A stretch of DNA of 16,318 bases, from assembly GCA_030613505.1 (NCBI GenBank), contig JAUWLW010000057.1:1-16318 (forward strand). The letters are read 5' to 3'. Made by a program: the position numbers and the translations under genes. The stretch is from Candidatus Zixiibacteriota bacterium. GTDB taxonomy: Bacteria > RBG-13-66-14 > B26-G2 > WVWN01. Under the pieces are notes generated by a model. That model was not told where the DNA came from. It searched no databases and saw only the letters and a list, made by a program, of their open reading frames with translations. This document shows, one piece after another, positions 1 through 7,445 of the stretch (positions are counted from its first letter, which is position 1; every line of letters begins with the position of its first letter).

Positions 1-261
1 CCCTTCGCCGTCTACCCGAACCCATATTGCTACGCGACATCCACCGGCGGCGTGAACTTCGTAGGCCTGAAGTCGCCGGCGACGGTGGAGATATACGACC
101 TCGCCGGTCGCCGCGTAGCGCGGGAGGAAGTGGCCGCGGGCCGCGACGAGTGCGTGTGGACGCCCGCAGCGGGCGACGGGGCCCTCGCGCCAGGCGTCTA
201 CTTCTACCGCGTCGACGGGCAGGAGCAACGCAAGGCGGGCAAAATCGTCGTCGCGAAATAG
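1..261 (+). CDS. 3' end of a secreted protein with C-terminal FlgD-like/T9SS sorting domain (5' truncated by window)
   Basis: The reading frame is open from base 1 to the TAA at 259-261, so the gene begins outside the window. The 86 visible residues are almost entirely a C-terminal sorting domain: 'VYPNP' near the start, 'VEIYDLAGRRVA' in the middle and 'LAPGVYFYRV' followed by 'KAGKIVVAK' at the end. In FCB-type bacteria such immunoglobulin-like tails direct proteins through the type IX system or are trimmed at the surface. The tail closely resembles that of the M28-like protein just downstream, so the two may share an export route. The catalytic or binding part of the protein is not visible, so no function can be given. 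The internal ATG at 52 lies inside the domain and is not a start. Confidence 0.85.
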   Translation, partial: PFAVYPNPYCYATSTGGVNFVGLKSPATVEIYDLAGRRVAREEVAAGRDECVWTPAAGDGALAPGVYFYRVDGQEQRKAGKIVVAK

Positions 262-289
262 TAAAGGCACCTAACGGGTTAAATTACCT

Positions 290-322
290 GCCGGCCTGCT
301 TAACGCGGGCCGGCGTTTTCAC
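290..322 (+). terminator. Rho-independent terminator after the truncated sorting-domain gene
   Basis: A ten-base-pair stem (290-299 with 305-314, one G-T wobble) has the five-base loop TTAAC and is followed by GTTTTCACGTTTT. It lies 29 bp after the stop codon. It separates this gene from the promoter of the next one. Confidence 0.8.
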
Positions 323-361
323 GTTTTAAGCCGTACGGCGGCTATTTTTTTCGCCCACGAT

Positions 362-389
362 TTGCCATTTCGGCTGAGTCTGCTATAAT
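362..389 (+). promoter_or_regulatory. Sigma70-type promoter of the M28-like peptidase gene
   Basis: TTGCCA at 362-367 (5 of 6 to consensus) is followed by a 16-base spacer and a perfect TATAAT at 384-389. A TG one base upstream of the -10 box (381-382) makes an extended -10. The start codon at 423 would give a leader of roughly 25-30 bases. Confidence 0.7.
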
Positions 390-422
390 TAACATACTCC
401 GCGACGCGCTCCGGGTAGGGTT

Positions 423-2558
423 ATGGCTTTGAAGTATCTTAAATCCCTCAGTTTATTATATTTGGCTTGCGGCGCGTTCGCGCCGGCCTTGGCCGGCGAG
501 CCCCCCCCCACGTCCCAAGACCCCGTTATTGCCGCCGCGTTAAAAGATATCACGCCGGGCGCCCTCGAAGGTTATATTCAAACGCTGCAAAATTATAAGA
601 GCCGGTATTCTTATATGCCCGGGTGCGACGAGGCTCGCGATTATATAAGGCAAACTTTGGCGGCCTTCGGCTATTTTACGCGCCTGCAGGAGTTCGAGGG
701 CCCGTACCTCAAGAAGGTATATTGGGGCGACGTCGGCAAAACGGCCTGGGCGTTGACCGCGGGGAGCACGTTGTACAATTCGGCGGACGGCGGCGCGACG
801 TGGCGGCGCCAGGTTCCGGCCGCGCCCGGCTACGTCTACGACGCCCACTTCGTCGACGCCTCCGTCGGGTACGTGGCGTCGGCCAAAGGCGCGATAGTGA
901 AGACCGAGGACGGCGGCAGTACGTGGGAGAGCGTCCGCGCCGAAAAGTCGACCTCCGACGCCGTACGCGCGATATTCTTCCTCGACCGCGACGTGGGCTG
1001 GGCGGCGTGTGGCGGCGGGGCCTCGAGCCGCGTCTTCCATACCGTCGACGGCGGCGCGAACTGGTCCGTCCAAATGTTGCCGCCCTACGGTTGCCCCCAC
1101 GTCTTGGCCTTCGGCGACGCCAAGAAGGGTTGGGCCGTCCCCAACTGGTACGAGGACAACGTCGTCCTCCGGACCGAGGACGGCGGCGCGACGTGGGCGG
1201 CGCAGGATTTTCCGGTTCCGCCGGCGGACGTGCGTTCGTTAGCGGTCGTTGACGGCGAGGTCGCCTGGGCGGCGTACGGCGGCCCGGGCCTCATCTATAC
1301 CGACGACGGCGGCCGGAACTGGTCGTACGTCGGGATGCCCTCGCAGGTCGTCGTGACGGCTGTTTGCTTCGTCGACGCCGCCACCGGGTACGCCGCCGGC
1401 GACGGCGTAATATATAGAACCGACGACTACGGCGGGACGTGGCTGCCGCTTTCGGGCGCCCCGGAGGTCTTTTGGGGTAACGCGGCTTTCGGCGACGCCG
1501 ACCACGGCCTGTTGGTCGACCTCTTCGGCCGCGAGTTGTATTTAACCCGCGACGGCGGCCGGACCTTCGAGAATATCCGCGGCCGGCTGGATATGTATTG
1601 GGAGAACGTAATAGCGGAGAGCCGCGGCTCGGCGGCCCCCGACGAGATCGTTCTCCTGGGGGCCCATTACGACTCGGCCTCCGACAGGCCGGCGGACGGC
1701 GCGCCCGGCGCGGACGCTAACGCCTCCGGCGTGAGCTGCGTCCTCGCGGCCGCGGCGGCTTTCCGAAACCTCGACGTCGACCGAACGCTGCGGCTCGTCC
1801 TCTTCGGCGGCGGCGAGCAGAGCTACATCGGCAGCCGCGCCTACGTCGAGGAAGCTTTGGCCAAGGACGAAAATATCGTCGCCGCGGTCATATTGGACAT
1901 GGTTGCGTACGACGAGGACCGGGGCCGGCGCGACGACGTCGTCGTTAGGGTGGACGGCCGCTCGGTGTGGCTGGGCGACTACGTGGCCGCGATCGGCAGG
2001 CTCTACGGCCTCGGTTTGATATTCGATTATCACCTCTACGGCGGCCCCGGCGACCATTGCTCTTTTTGGGATAGCAATTACGAGTCCATCGGCCTTTTCG
2101 AGGGGGGCCCGGGTTACAATACCGACCCGGTTTACCCCTACTATCACACGCCGGAAGACACGGTGGATAAATTGAACCTCGCCCTCGCGGCGTGGGTGGC
2201 GAAGGCCGCGGCCGCGACCGCCGGGCACCTCGCGCGCTCGGGCTATATCGGTGTGGGGGAAGACGCGGTAGCGGAGGGGACAAAACCGCGCAAGCGCCCT
2301 TGGGCCGTCTATCCCAACCCGTTCGCGTACGGCTCGGCCGCCGGGATAACGTTTGACGGCGTCTCGGCCCCCGCGGCCTTGACTGTTTACGACGTCGCCG
2401 GCCGGAAAGTCGCTTCCGTCGCCGTCGCCGCGGGGGTGGAGCGTTTCGTGTGGCGGCCCGGGCGCGACGGCGCGCCGCTCGCGCCGGGGATTTACGTCTA
2501 CCGTGTTTTGGGGGAAGGCCAGCGCAAGGTCGGCAAATTGGTCGTCGCCGGACGGTGA
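423..2558 (+). CDS. Secreted M28-family metallopeptidase homologue with inserted seven-bladed YCF48/BNR-like propeller and sorting domain
   Basis: This 711-residue protein starts with a signal peptide ending near 'ALAGE' (about residue 25). Residues ~43-93 look like the N-terminal part of M28 peptidases ('GCDEARDYIRQTLAAFGY'). The fold is then interrupted by seven repeats of about 42 residues with a DGGxxW-type turn (residues 122, 163, 209, 253, 295, ~335, 377), as in YCF48/BNR propellers. The M28 domain resumes at ~392 and the zinc ligands H415, D431, E465, D492 and H575 are all present. The Glu that normally precedes the E465 ligand and acts as general base is Gly ('FGGGEQSYIGS', G464). M28 enzymes are exopeptidases that remove single amino acids; with this change the protein may be inactive, altered or a binding protein. 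Residues ~623-711 form the sorting domain. It has its own promoter and terminator, so it is likely monocistronic. Fold assignment is confident; activity is not. Confidence 0.88.
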   Translation: MALKYLKSLSLLYLACGAFAPALAGEPPPTSQDPVIAAALKDITPGALEGYIQTLQNYKSRYSYMPGCDEARDYIRQTLAAFGYFTRLQEFEGPYLKKVYWGDVGKTAWALTAGSTLYNSADGGATWRRQVPAAPGYVYDAHFVDASVGYVASAKGAIVKTEDGGSTWESVRAEKSTSDAVRAIFFLDRDVGWAACGGGASSRVFHTVDGGANWSVQMLPPYGCPHVLAFGDAKKGWAVPNWYEDNVVLRTEDGGATWAAQDFPVPPADVRSLAVVDGEVAWAAYGGPGLIYTDDGGRNWSYVGMPSQVVVTAVCFVDAATGYAAGDGVIYRTDDYGGTWLPLSGAPEVFWGNAAFGDADHGLLVDLFGRELYLTRDGGRTFENIRGRLDMYWENVIAESRGSAAPDEIVLLGAHYDSASDRPADGAPGADANASGVSCVLAAAAAFRNLDVDRTLRLVLFGGGEQSYIGSRAYVEEALAKDENIVAAVILDMVAYDEDRGRRDDVVVRVDGRSVWLGDYVAAIGRLYGLGLIFDYHLYGGPGDHCSFWDSNYESIGLFEGGPGYNTDPVYPYYHTPEDTVDKLNLALAAWVAKAAAATAGHLARSGYIGVGEDAVAEGTKPRKRPWAVYPNPFAYGSAAGITFDGVSAPAALTVYDVAGRKVASVAVAAGVERFVWRPGRDGAPLAPGIYVYRVLGEGQRKVGKLVVAGR

Positions 2559-2583
2559 CGCCGTTCCGATAACCACTTCCCCG

Positions 2584-2606
2584 CCGCCGCGTTCGGCGGT
2601 TTTTTT
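2584..2606 (+). terminator. Rho-independent terminator of the M28-like gene
   Basis: The stem CCGCCG / CGGCGG (2584-2589 with 2594-2599) has the four-base loop CGTT and is followed directly by seven T. It starts 26 bp after the stop codon. Confidence 0.88.
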
Positions 2607-2715
2607 ATGCGCCGAGGTAGCCCCTATAATTTTTTACGCCCGGACTTCCCGCCCCGGCGGCGCGCCGAGTCTCGCGGAGCCTTTTTCCCTTGCTATTTAG
2701 CGCGGCGTCTTTTAG

Positions 2716-2721
2716 TATGAT
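2716..2721 (+). promoter_or_regulatory. Possible -10 box (TATGAT) for the S8 protease gene
   Basis: TATGAT matches the -10 consensus at 5 of 6 positions and would give a leader of about 45 bases before the ATG at 2773. No convincing -35 box lies at the normal distance (TTGCTA at 2690 is 20 bases away). A perfect TATAAT at 2625-2630 is an alternative, but it sits just past the upstream terminator and also lacks a good -35. Confidence 0.35.
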
Positions 2722-2772
2722 TTGAAGCGAACGGGTCGGCCGTAAGCGGGGCCCGGGTTAACGGAGGATGTT

Positions 2773-4803
2773 ATGAGACCGACCTTGATTATAGCGGTTG
2801 CCTTAGGCGCTGTCGTTTCGGCATGGGCCTTCGACGGTATGACGCCGGAGCTGGCCGCGCACCTCGAGACCCTCGCCCCCGGCGAGCTGGCGCGCGTCAA
2901 CGTCATTATGGCGGAGCGGTACGACCCGTCGCGGATGACTTCCGTAACGGCGGGCCTTACGCGCGCCGAGCGCCGCGCCGTCGTCGTAGGCGAGCTCAAG
3001 GGATATGCCGACCGTACGCAGCGCGACGTTTTGGCGCTGCTGGCCGACGCCGAGCGGGCCGGCCGCGCCCGCGCCGTACGCGTTATGTGGCTCGTAAACG
3101 GCATAAATACCTGGGTGGATGCCGATACCGCGTACCGGCTGGCCGCCCGGGCCGACGTCGCCAGCGTCGATTGGGACGAAGAAATTCCGCTGGAGCAAGT
3201 CCTGGAGGCGGAGGTCGCGGCCGCCGGCGCCTCGCGCGACGAGATAGCCTGGGGGGTCGCCAAGGTCCGCGCGCCCGACGTGTGGGCGACGGGCTACCGG
3301 GGTGAGGGCGTTACAGTCTGCGTCTTCGATACCGGCTGCAACTACAACCACCTCGACCTGCGCGACCATATGTGGGACGGCGGCTCCGAATACCCCAAAC
3401 ACGGTTGGAATTTCGCCGACAATAACAACGAGACCATGGACTACAACGGCCACGGGACCCACGTGTGCGGTACCGTGGCCTCCGACGGCACGGCCGGGAC
3501 GCAGGCCGGCGTAGCGCCCGAAGCCACCATTATGATATGTAAAATAAGCGGCGTCGAGTCGACCGTGTGGCAGGCCTGGCAGTTCGCGCTCGAGCAGGGC
3601 GCGGACCTGGGGACGCTTTCTTTCGGGTGGCGCCGCTACCACAATCCGGATTACGCGACGTGGCGCTACGGCTCCGAGATGCAGCTCGCCGCGGGATTCA
3701 TTCAGTTCAAGTCGGCGGGGAACTATCGGAGTACCATACATGGTACCGACCCGCTGCCGTGGAACGTTTCGGCGCCGGGCAACTGCCCGCCGCCCTGGCT
3801 GCACCCCGACCAGGAGTTGGAGGGGGGCCTGGCGTCGATGATGGCGGTGGGCGCCACGACCCAGGACGACGTCTACGCATACTTCTCGAGCGCGGGCCCG
3901 AGCAGCTGGGAGACCATCGACCCCTGGTGGGACTATCCGTACGAGAGCGGCGAGATGGGTTTGCTGAAGCCGGACGTCGCCGCGCCGGGGTACCAGATAA
4001 AGTCCTGCCTCCACAACGACAACAGCGGGTACACCAGCAAGTCCGGGACGTCGATGGCGGCGCCGCACGCCGCGGGTTGCGCCGCGTTGCTGCTCGATAT
4101 AGATGACGAGCTTGCGCCGGCGGAGCTGTCGGAGGTTTTACAGATGACGGCGTTGGACCTGGGCCCGGAGGGGAAGGACAACGACTACGGCGCGGGCCGG
4201 CTCGACGTCTACGAAGCGGCGCGGTCGCTTTTCACGCCCGTCGAGCTGCGATACTTCCGCGCCCAGGGTCGGCCCGGGGCGGTGCTCCTGGCCTGGGATT
4301 ACGAAGAGGGCGCGTCGTCGGGGACGTTCAACCTCTACCGCGAGCGTACGGACGGCGTAAAAGAAATACTGAACGCGGCGCCGGTAAGCGGTAGGCCGCC
4401 GCTGCGTTTTCTTGACGGATCGGCCCAGGAAGGCGTGACGCACCGCTATTGGCTGGAGTACGTCTTGCTCGCCGGCGCGAGCCGGACCTTCGGCCCGGCG
4501 GAGGGCCGGGCGGGCGCGAAGGTCGCGTCGTTCGCCTTCGCGGCGCCGCGGCCCAACCCCGCCCGGGAGTGCGTAACGTTTAATTTCTCAATCCCTTACG
4601 ACGACCGGCGCGCCGAGCTCGCGGTATATGACATCGCCGGCCGGCGCGTGGCCACCGTCGTGCGGGGAGCCCGGGCCGGAGCAAATGCCGCGGCCTGGTC
4701 CCTAGTCGACGCGCGCGGCCGGCCGGTCCCGCCCGGCGTTTACGTCTGTCGCTTGACGTCTACGGCCGGTTCCGCGGCGCGGCGGGTGGCGGTCGTACGC
4801 TAG
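2773..4803 (+). CDS. Secreted subtilisin-like serine protease (peptidase family S8) with C-terminal sorting domain
   Basis: This 676-residue preproprotein has a signal peptide (residues 1 to ~19, ending 'VSAWA'), an inhibitor-I9-like propeptide (~20-150), an S8 catalytic domain (~155-490), an Fn3-like segment (~498-590) and a C-terminal FlgD-like/T9SS domain (~597-676, 'LAVYDIAGRRVATV' and 'PPGVYVCRL'). All catalytic residues are visible: D186 in 'VFDTGCN', H227 in 'NGHGTHV', oxyanion N317 in 'KSAGN' and S427 in 'SGTSMAAPHAAG'. The protein should be an active endopeptidase matured by propeptide removal and exported to the cell surface or medium. GGAGG at 2762-2766 supports the start. Its sorting tail is more divergent than those of the two upstream genes. 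The stop is 18 bp before coaD with no terminator between them, so read-through into coaD is likely. Confidence 0.93.
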   Translation: MRPTLIIAVALGAVVSAWAFDGMTPELAAHLETLAPGELARVNVIMAERYDPSRMTSVTAGLTRAERRAVVVGELKGYADRTQRDVLALLADAERAGRARAVRVMWLVNGINTWVDADTAYRLAARADVASVDWDEEIPLEQVLEAEVAAAGASRDEIAWGVAKVRAPDVWATGYRGEGVTVCVFDTGCNYNHLDLRDHMWDGGSEYPKHGWNFADNNNETMDYNGHGTHVCGTVASDGTAGTQAGVAPEATIMICKISGVESTVWQAWQFALEQGADLGTLSFGWRRYHNPDYATWRYGSEMQLAAGFIQFKSAGNYRSTIHGTDPLPWNVSAPGNCPPPWLHPDQELEGGLASMMAVGATTQDDVYAYFSSAGPSSWETIDPWWDYPYESGEMGLLKPDVAAPGYQIKSCLHNDNSGYTSKSGTSMAAPHAAGCAALLLDIDDELAPAELSEVLQMTALDLGPEGKDNDYGAGRLDVYEAARSLFTPVELRYFRAQGRPGAVLLAWDYEEGASSGTFNLYRERTDGVKEILNAAPVSGRPPLRFLDGSAQEGVTHRYWLEYVLLAGASRTFGPAEGRAGAKVASFAFAAPRPNPARECVTFNFSIPYDDRRAELAVYDIAGRRVATVVRGARAGANAAAWSLVDARGRPVPPGVYVCRLTSTAGSAARRVAVVR

Positions 4804-4821
4804 GGGCGGAAGCAGTCGCCT

Positions 4822-5322
4822 ATGGAGGTTAAAGGGACCGCGGCGTTGTACCCGGGGACCTTCGACCCGGTGACGTACGGCCATCTCGACATCGCGGAGA
4901 GATGCGTGCGTATATTCGACCGCTTTATAATGGCGGTGGCCGTTAACCCTACCAAGGAGCCGCTGTTCGACGTCGACGAGCGGCTCGAGATGTTGCGCGC
5001 CGTTACGGGCGATATGGCGGGAGTCGAGGTAGACAGGTTCGAAGGCCTGACGGTGGAATACGCCCGGAAGCGCGGCGCGCAGGTGATAGTGCGCGGTTTG
5101 CGGGCGCTTTCGGACTTCGAAGAGGAGTTCAAGATGGCGGCCGCCAACCGCAAGCTCGCCGACGAAATTAACACCGTGCTCATGCTGCCGTCGGAGAAAT
5201 ATTTTTACCTGAACTCGAGCCTGGTGAAAGAGATCGCGCGGTTGGGCGGGCCGGTGGAGTGTTTCGTGCCGCCCGTGGTGGAGGAGCGCTTGCGCGAAAA
5301 GTTGGCCTCGCGGGCGTACTGA
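4822..5322 (+). CDS. coaD: Phosphopantetheine adenylyltransferase
   Basis: This enzyme transfers AMP from ATP to 4'-phosphopantetheine, the next-to-last step of coenzyme A synthesis, in the cytoplasm. The 166-residue protein shows the nucleotidyltransferase signature 'YPGTFDPVTYGH' (T/HxGH at residues 18-21), the substrate-binding 'VRGLRALSDFEEEFKMA' and the C-terminal 'NSSLVKEIARLGG', which corresponds to the usual ISSS/TxVKEI segment. Length and motif order are normal for CoaD. The chosen ATG puts the first motif about three residues further in than in many homologues. There is no strong ribosome-binding site. The following UspA gene starts two bases after its stop, so the pair is co-translated. 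Confidence 0.96.
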   Translation: MEVKGTAALYPGTFDPVTYGHLDIAERCVRIFDRFIMAVAVNPTKEPLFDVDERLEMLRAVTGDMAGVEVDRFEGLTVEYARKRGAQVIVRGLRALSDFEEEFKMAAANRKLADEINTVLMLPSEKYFYLNSSLVKEIARLGGPVECFVPPVVEERLREKLASRAY

Positions 5323-5323
5323 T

Positions 5324-5782
5324 ATGCCGGAAGATCTCCTGAAAGAAGGCGGTTTCCATACCGTCGTCGTGAGCACGGACGGGACGCCGTTTTCGGCGCA
5401 CGCCGTGGAGGTAGCGTTCGGCCTGGCCAAGAGAGACGGCGCCAAAACAATAGTAATTTCGGTAATAGATACGTCGGTGCTGGCGGATTTCGTCGGCCAG
5501 TCGCCGCGGCAGCTGCGCAAGGTGGAACGCGAGCTCGAGATCAACGCCGACGAGGCGGTGGCCCAGGTAGGTAAGTTGGCCGCCCGTGAGGGCGTTGACG
5601 CGGAGATGATCGTGAAGAGAGGTCGTCCCCACATCGAGATCATTACCGTAGCCAACCAGGCGGAGGCGGACCTCATCGTTATGGGCAAGAGGAGCGGCTA
5701 CCGGACGGGGCGCGATCCGGTCGGGAGCGTTACCCGGCGCGTCGTCGAGGACGCCGACTGCGCCGTCCTAGTCGTACCTTGA
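5324..5782 (+). CDS. Universal stress protein (UspA family)
   Basis: This 152-residue single-domain protein has the Usp fold. 'TVVVSTDGTPFSAHAVEVAF' is the first strand and helix, and the C-terminal part 'ADLIVMGKRSGYRTG' runs into 'DPVGSVTRRVV' and 'CAVLVVP'. Usp proteins of this type bind ATP and help cells through starvation or other stress; the ligand here is inferred. In the nucleotide-binding loop (residues 121-135) the first Gly and the terminal Gly-Ser keep the usual spacing, but the inner glycines are shifted (GxxxGxxxG rather than GxxGxxG). The start codon lies one base past the coaD stop and has no separate ribosome-binding site, which points to translational coupling. No terminator follows, but a new promoter starts about 30 bp downstream. 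Confidence 0.92.
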   Translation: MPEDLLKEGGFHTVVVSTDGTPFSAHAVEVAFGLAKRDGAKTIVISVIDTSVLADFVGQSPRQLRKVERELEINADEAVAQVGKLAAREGVDAEMIVKRGRPHIEIITVANQAEADLIVMGKRSGYRTGRDPVGSVTRRVVEDADCAVLVVP

Positions 5783-5811
5783 GTACCGCGGGGGTCGAAA
5801 ACAGTTTGGCC

Positions 5812-5840
5812 TTGACACCTCGTGAACGGGTTGGTAAACT
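5812..5840 (+). promoter_or_regulatory. Sigma70-type promoter heading the lipid-gene operon
   Basis: A perfect TTGACA at 5812-5817 is followed by a 17-base spacer and TAAACT at 5835-5840 (4 of 6 to TATAAT). The leader before the ATG at 5881 would be about 34 bases, with a GGGAGCGAG ribosome-binding site just upstream of the start. This is the only convincing promoter seen ahead of the run of seven plus-strand genes. Confidence 0.72.
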
Positions 5841-5880
5841 ACGGCAAGTAAGGGTTAATTAAATATTCCGGGAGCGAGAT

Positions 5881-6786
5881 ATGAAACGAGTACTTTCCTT
5901 CATCGCGGTAGTAGCTTTAGCGGCGGCATGCGCGGCGACGTTGTCATGCCGGCGAGGCGAAGACATTTCGGAGACGGAAGCGAACGTCGTGCTGCTCGGG
6001 CCGACGTTCGACCCGGCGCGGGCGCCGAAGCAGTTCGGGCCGCTCACGTCCTATCTTCAGGAGAACGTCGGTCAGCGGTTCGAGTTCCGCCCCACCAAGT
6101 CGCGCGAGGAATTCGCGTCGTTGGTTACGGAGGGCAAGGCCGCCTTCGTCTTCGCCAATCCCTTGGACTACTTCGAGGTCGCCGACCAGTGTATCGTCCT
6201 CGTCAAGCCCAATTACCCCGGTATGGGGTCGATGGCCCAAGGGTGCATTGTCGTCAAGGAGGGAGAGGCGGTGAAGATCCGCGAGGTCACCGAGTTAAAG
6301 GGAAGCTCGATTATGATAGTGTCGAAGAGCGCGCTCGACGGCTACCTGTCGCAGAAGATGTTCTTCGACCGCAGCGGCCTCGACCTCGACCTCGACTTCG
6401 ACCTCCGCGAGTCCCCCGACGGGACGGCGGAGAGCGTCGTCGCCGCGGTGGCCGCGGGGGAAGTGGAGTACGGCTGCGTGCCGGCCGACCTCTTCCCCGA
6501 CCGTAAACCATTTAAAGGGACCGAGGTTTTAACGTACTCCGAGAAGGTGCCGGTAGAGGTCTTCGCCTTCGTCCAAATGGGCGGCGACAAGATGTTGGGC
6601 GGCAAGGTGCGGGACGTTTTGAAAGCCATCCCGAAGGGCGACCCGGTGTTGAAGCCGCTGGGGGTGGAGAACTTCATCCTGGCCGCGCCGGCGGAGTACG
6701 GCCTGGTGACCAATTTCCTGATCCAGGATAAAATAGAGAAGGCTCAACGATTGTCCGAGGCGCCGGCGGAGGCCGGTGAGTCTTAA
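5881..6786 (+). CDS. PhnD-like phosphate/phosphonate-type substrate-binding lipoprotein (orphan)
   Basis: This 301-residue exported protein resembles the periplasmic component of phosphate/phosphite/phosphonate ABC importers. It has a hydrophobic N-terminal signal (residues ~4-20) followed by 'ATLSCRR', a plausible though imperfect lipoprotein cleavage site. The body has family traits: 'VVLLGPTFDPARAPKQFGPL', then 'LVTEGKAAFVFANPLDYF', and a second lobe with 'GTAESVVAAVAAGEVEYGCV'. The family clamps a small anion between two lobes. No permease or ATPase gene lies beside it, so a transport role is unsupported; it could act with components encoded elsewhere or as a sensor or binding protein. 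A short CTCGAC-type tandem repeat encodes the Leu-Asp stretch around residues 167-174. The gene is first in the operon, 12 bp ahead of the phosphatidyltransferase. Confidence 0.8.
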   Translation: MKRVLSFIAVVALAAACAATLSCRRGEDISETEANVVLLGPTFDPARAPKQFGPLTSYLQENVGQRFEFRPTKSREEFASLVTEGKAAFVFANPLDYFEVADQCIVLVKPNYPGMGSMAQGCIVVKEGEAVKIREVTELKGSSIMIVSKSALDGYLSQKMFFDRSGLDLDLDFDLRESPDGTAESVVAAVAAGEVEYGCVPADLFPDRKPFKGTEVLTYSEKVPVEVFAFVQMGGDKMLGGKVRDVLKAIPKGDPVLKPLGVENFILAAPAEYGLVTNFLIQDKIEKAQRLSEAPAEAGES

Positions 6787-6798
6787 GACCTACCTAAA

Positions 6799-7404
6799 TT
6801 GCGAGCGCTTCACGAATTAGGCCGGCGGGTAAGCGATAAATTATTATATCCGCCGGCCCGTTTAATGGGCCGGCTCGGCGTCAGCCCTACCGTTTTCACG
6901 CTACTCGGCTTGGCGTTGGCCGTGGGGGCGGGGGTGGCGTTCGCGTTCGGCCGGTTGCGCACCGGCGCGCTGCTCGTGCTGGCGGCCGGCTTCGCCGACA
7001 TGGTCGACGGCGCCGTGGCGCGGGCGGGGGAAAGCGGCAGCCCGTTCGGGGCGTTCATGGATTCGGTCGTAGACCGTTACAGCGAGGCCGCTTACTTCAC
7101 GGGGTTGGTTTATTTTTACGCCGCGGGCCGGGATAAGATTATGGCGGTCCTCATCGTCCTCGTTTTAACCGGCTCGCTCTTGGTATCGTACACCAAGGCC
7201 CGGGCCGAGAGTTTGATAGACGAGTGTAAGGTCGGAATAATGGAGCGGCCGGAGCGGGTTATCCTCCTCGCGTTGGGTTACCTCGTGGGGGGATACGGCG
7301 CTTTGGCGGCGCTGATACTTTTGGCGGCGTTGACGCATTTTACGGCGATCCGCAGGATATTGTATACGCGGGCCAAGCTCGCGTCGTCCTCTCGGGGTCG
7401 TTAG
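6799..7404 (+). CDS. CDP-alcohol phosphatidyltransferase family enzyme (membrane phospholipid synthesis)
   Basis: This integral membrane enzyme of 201 residues carries the complete family signature DG(x2)AR(x8)G(x3)D(x3)D: D70, G71, A74, R75, G84, D88 and D92. These residues bind the metal and the CDP group. The family moves a phospho-alcohol between CDP-lipid and a polar alcohol, so this gene should set a phospholipid head group; the exact alcohol cannot be read from the sequence. About six hydrophobic segments are visible. The start is the TTG at 6799: the first ATG (6865) would remove a conserved N-terminal helix, and an upstream in-frame stop (6784-6786, that of the preceding gene) limits the choice. 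With UbiA and geranylgeranyl-reductase genes next door, an archaetidyl-type head-group transferase is a reasonable but unproven assignment. Confidence 0.88.
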   Translation: MRALHELGRRVSDKLLYPPARLMGRLGVSPTVFTLLGLALAVGAGVAFAFGRLRTGALLVLAAGFADMVDGAVARAGESGSPFGAFMDSVVDRYSEAAYFTGLVYFYAAGRDKIMAVLIVLVLTGSLLVSYTKARAESLIDECKVGIMERPERVILLALGYLVGGYGALAALILLAALTHFTAIRRILYTRAKLASSSRGR

Positions 7405-7445
7405 GGCCGTGGCTGTCGCGCCGGGTCGCGCCGCACGGAGAGAAG

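Noticed and set aside
1542-2576. 344-residue minus-strand open frame opposite the M28-like gene
   Set aside because: It lies entirely antisense to a gene with clear domains, has Arg/Pro-rich composition typical of GC-rich shadow frames, and shows no motif.
2803-4068. 421-residue minus-strand open frame opposite the S8 protease
   Set aside because: Antisense to a protease with all catalytic residues; its composition (Arg, Gly, Val rich) and lack of motifs mark it as a shadow.
5881-6786. Start of a phosphonate uptake operon
   Set aside because: No ATPase or permease gene follows; the next genes are membrane-lipid enzymes.
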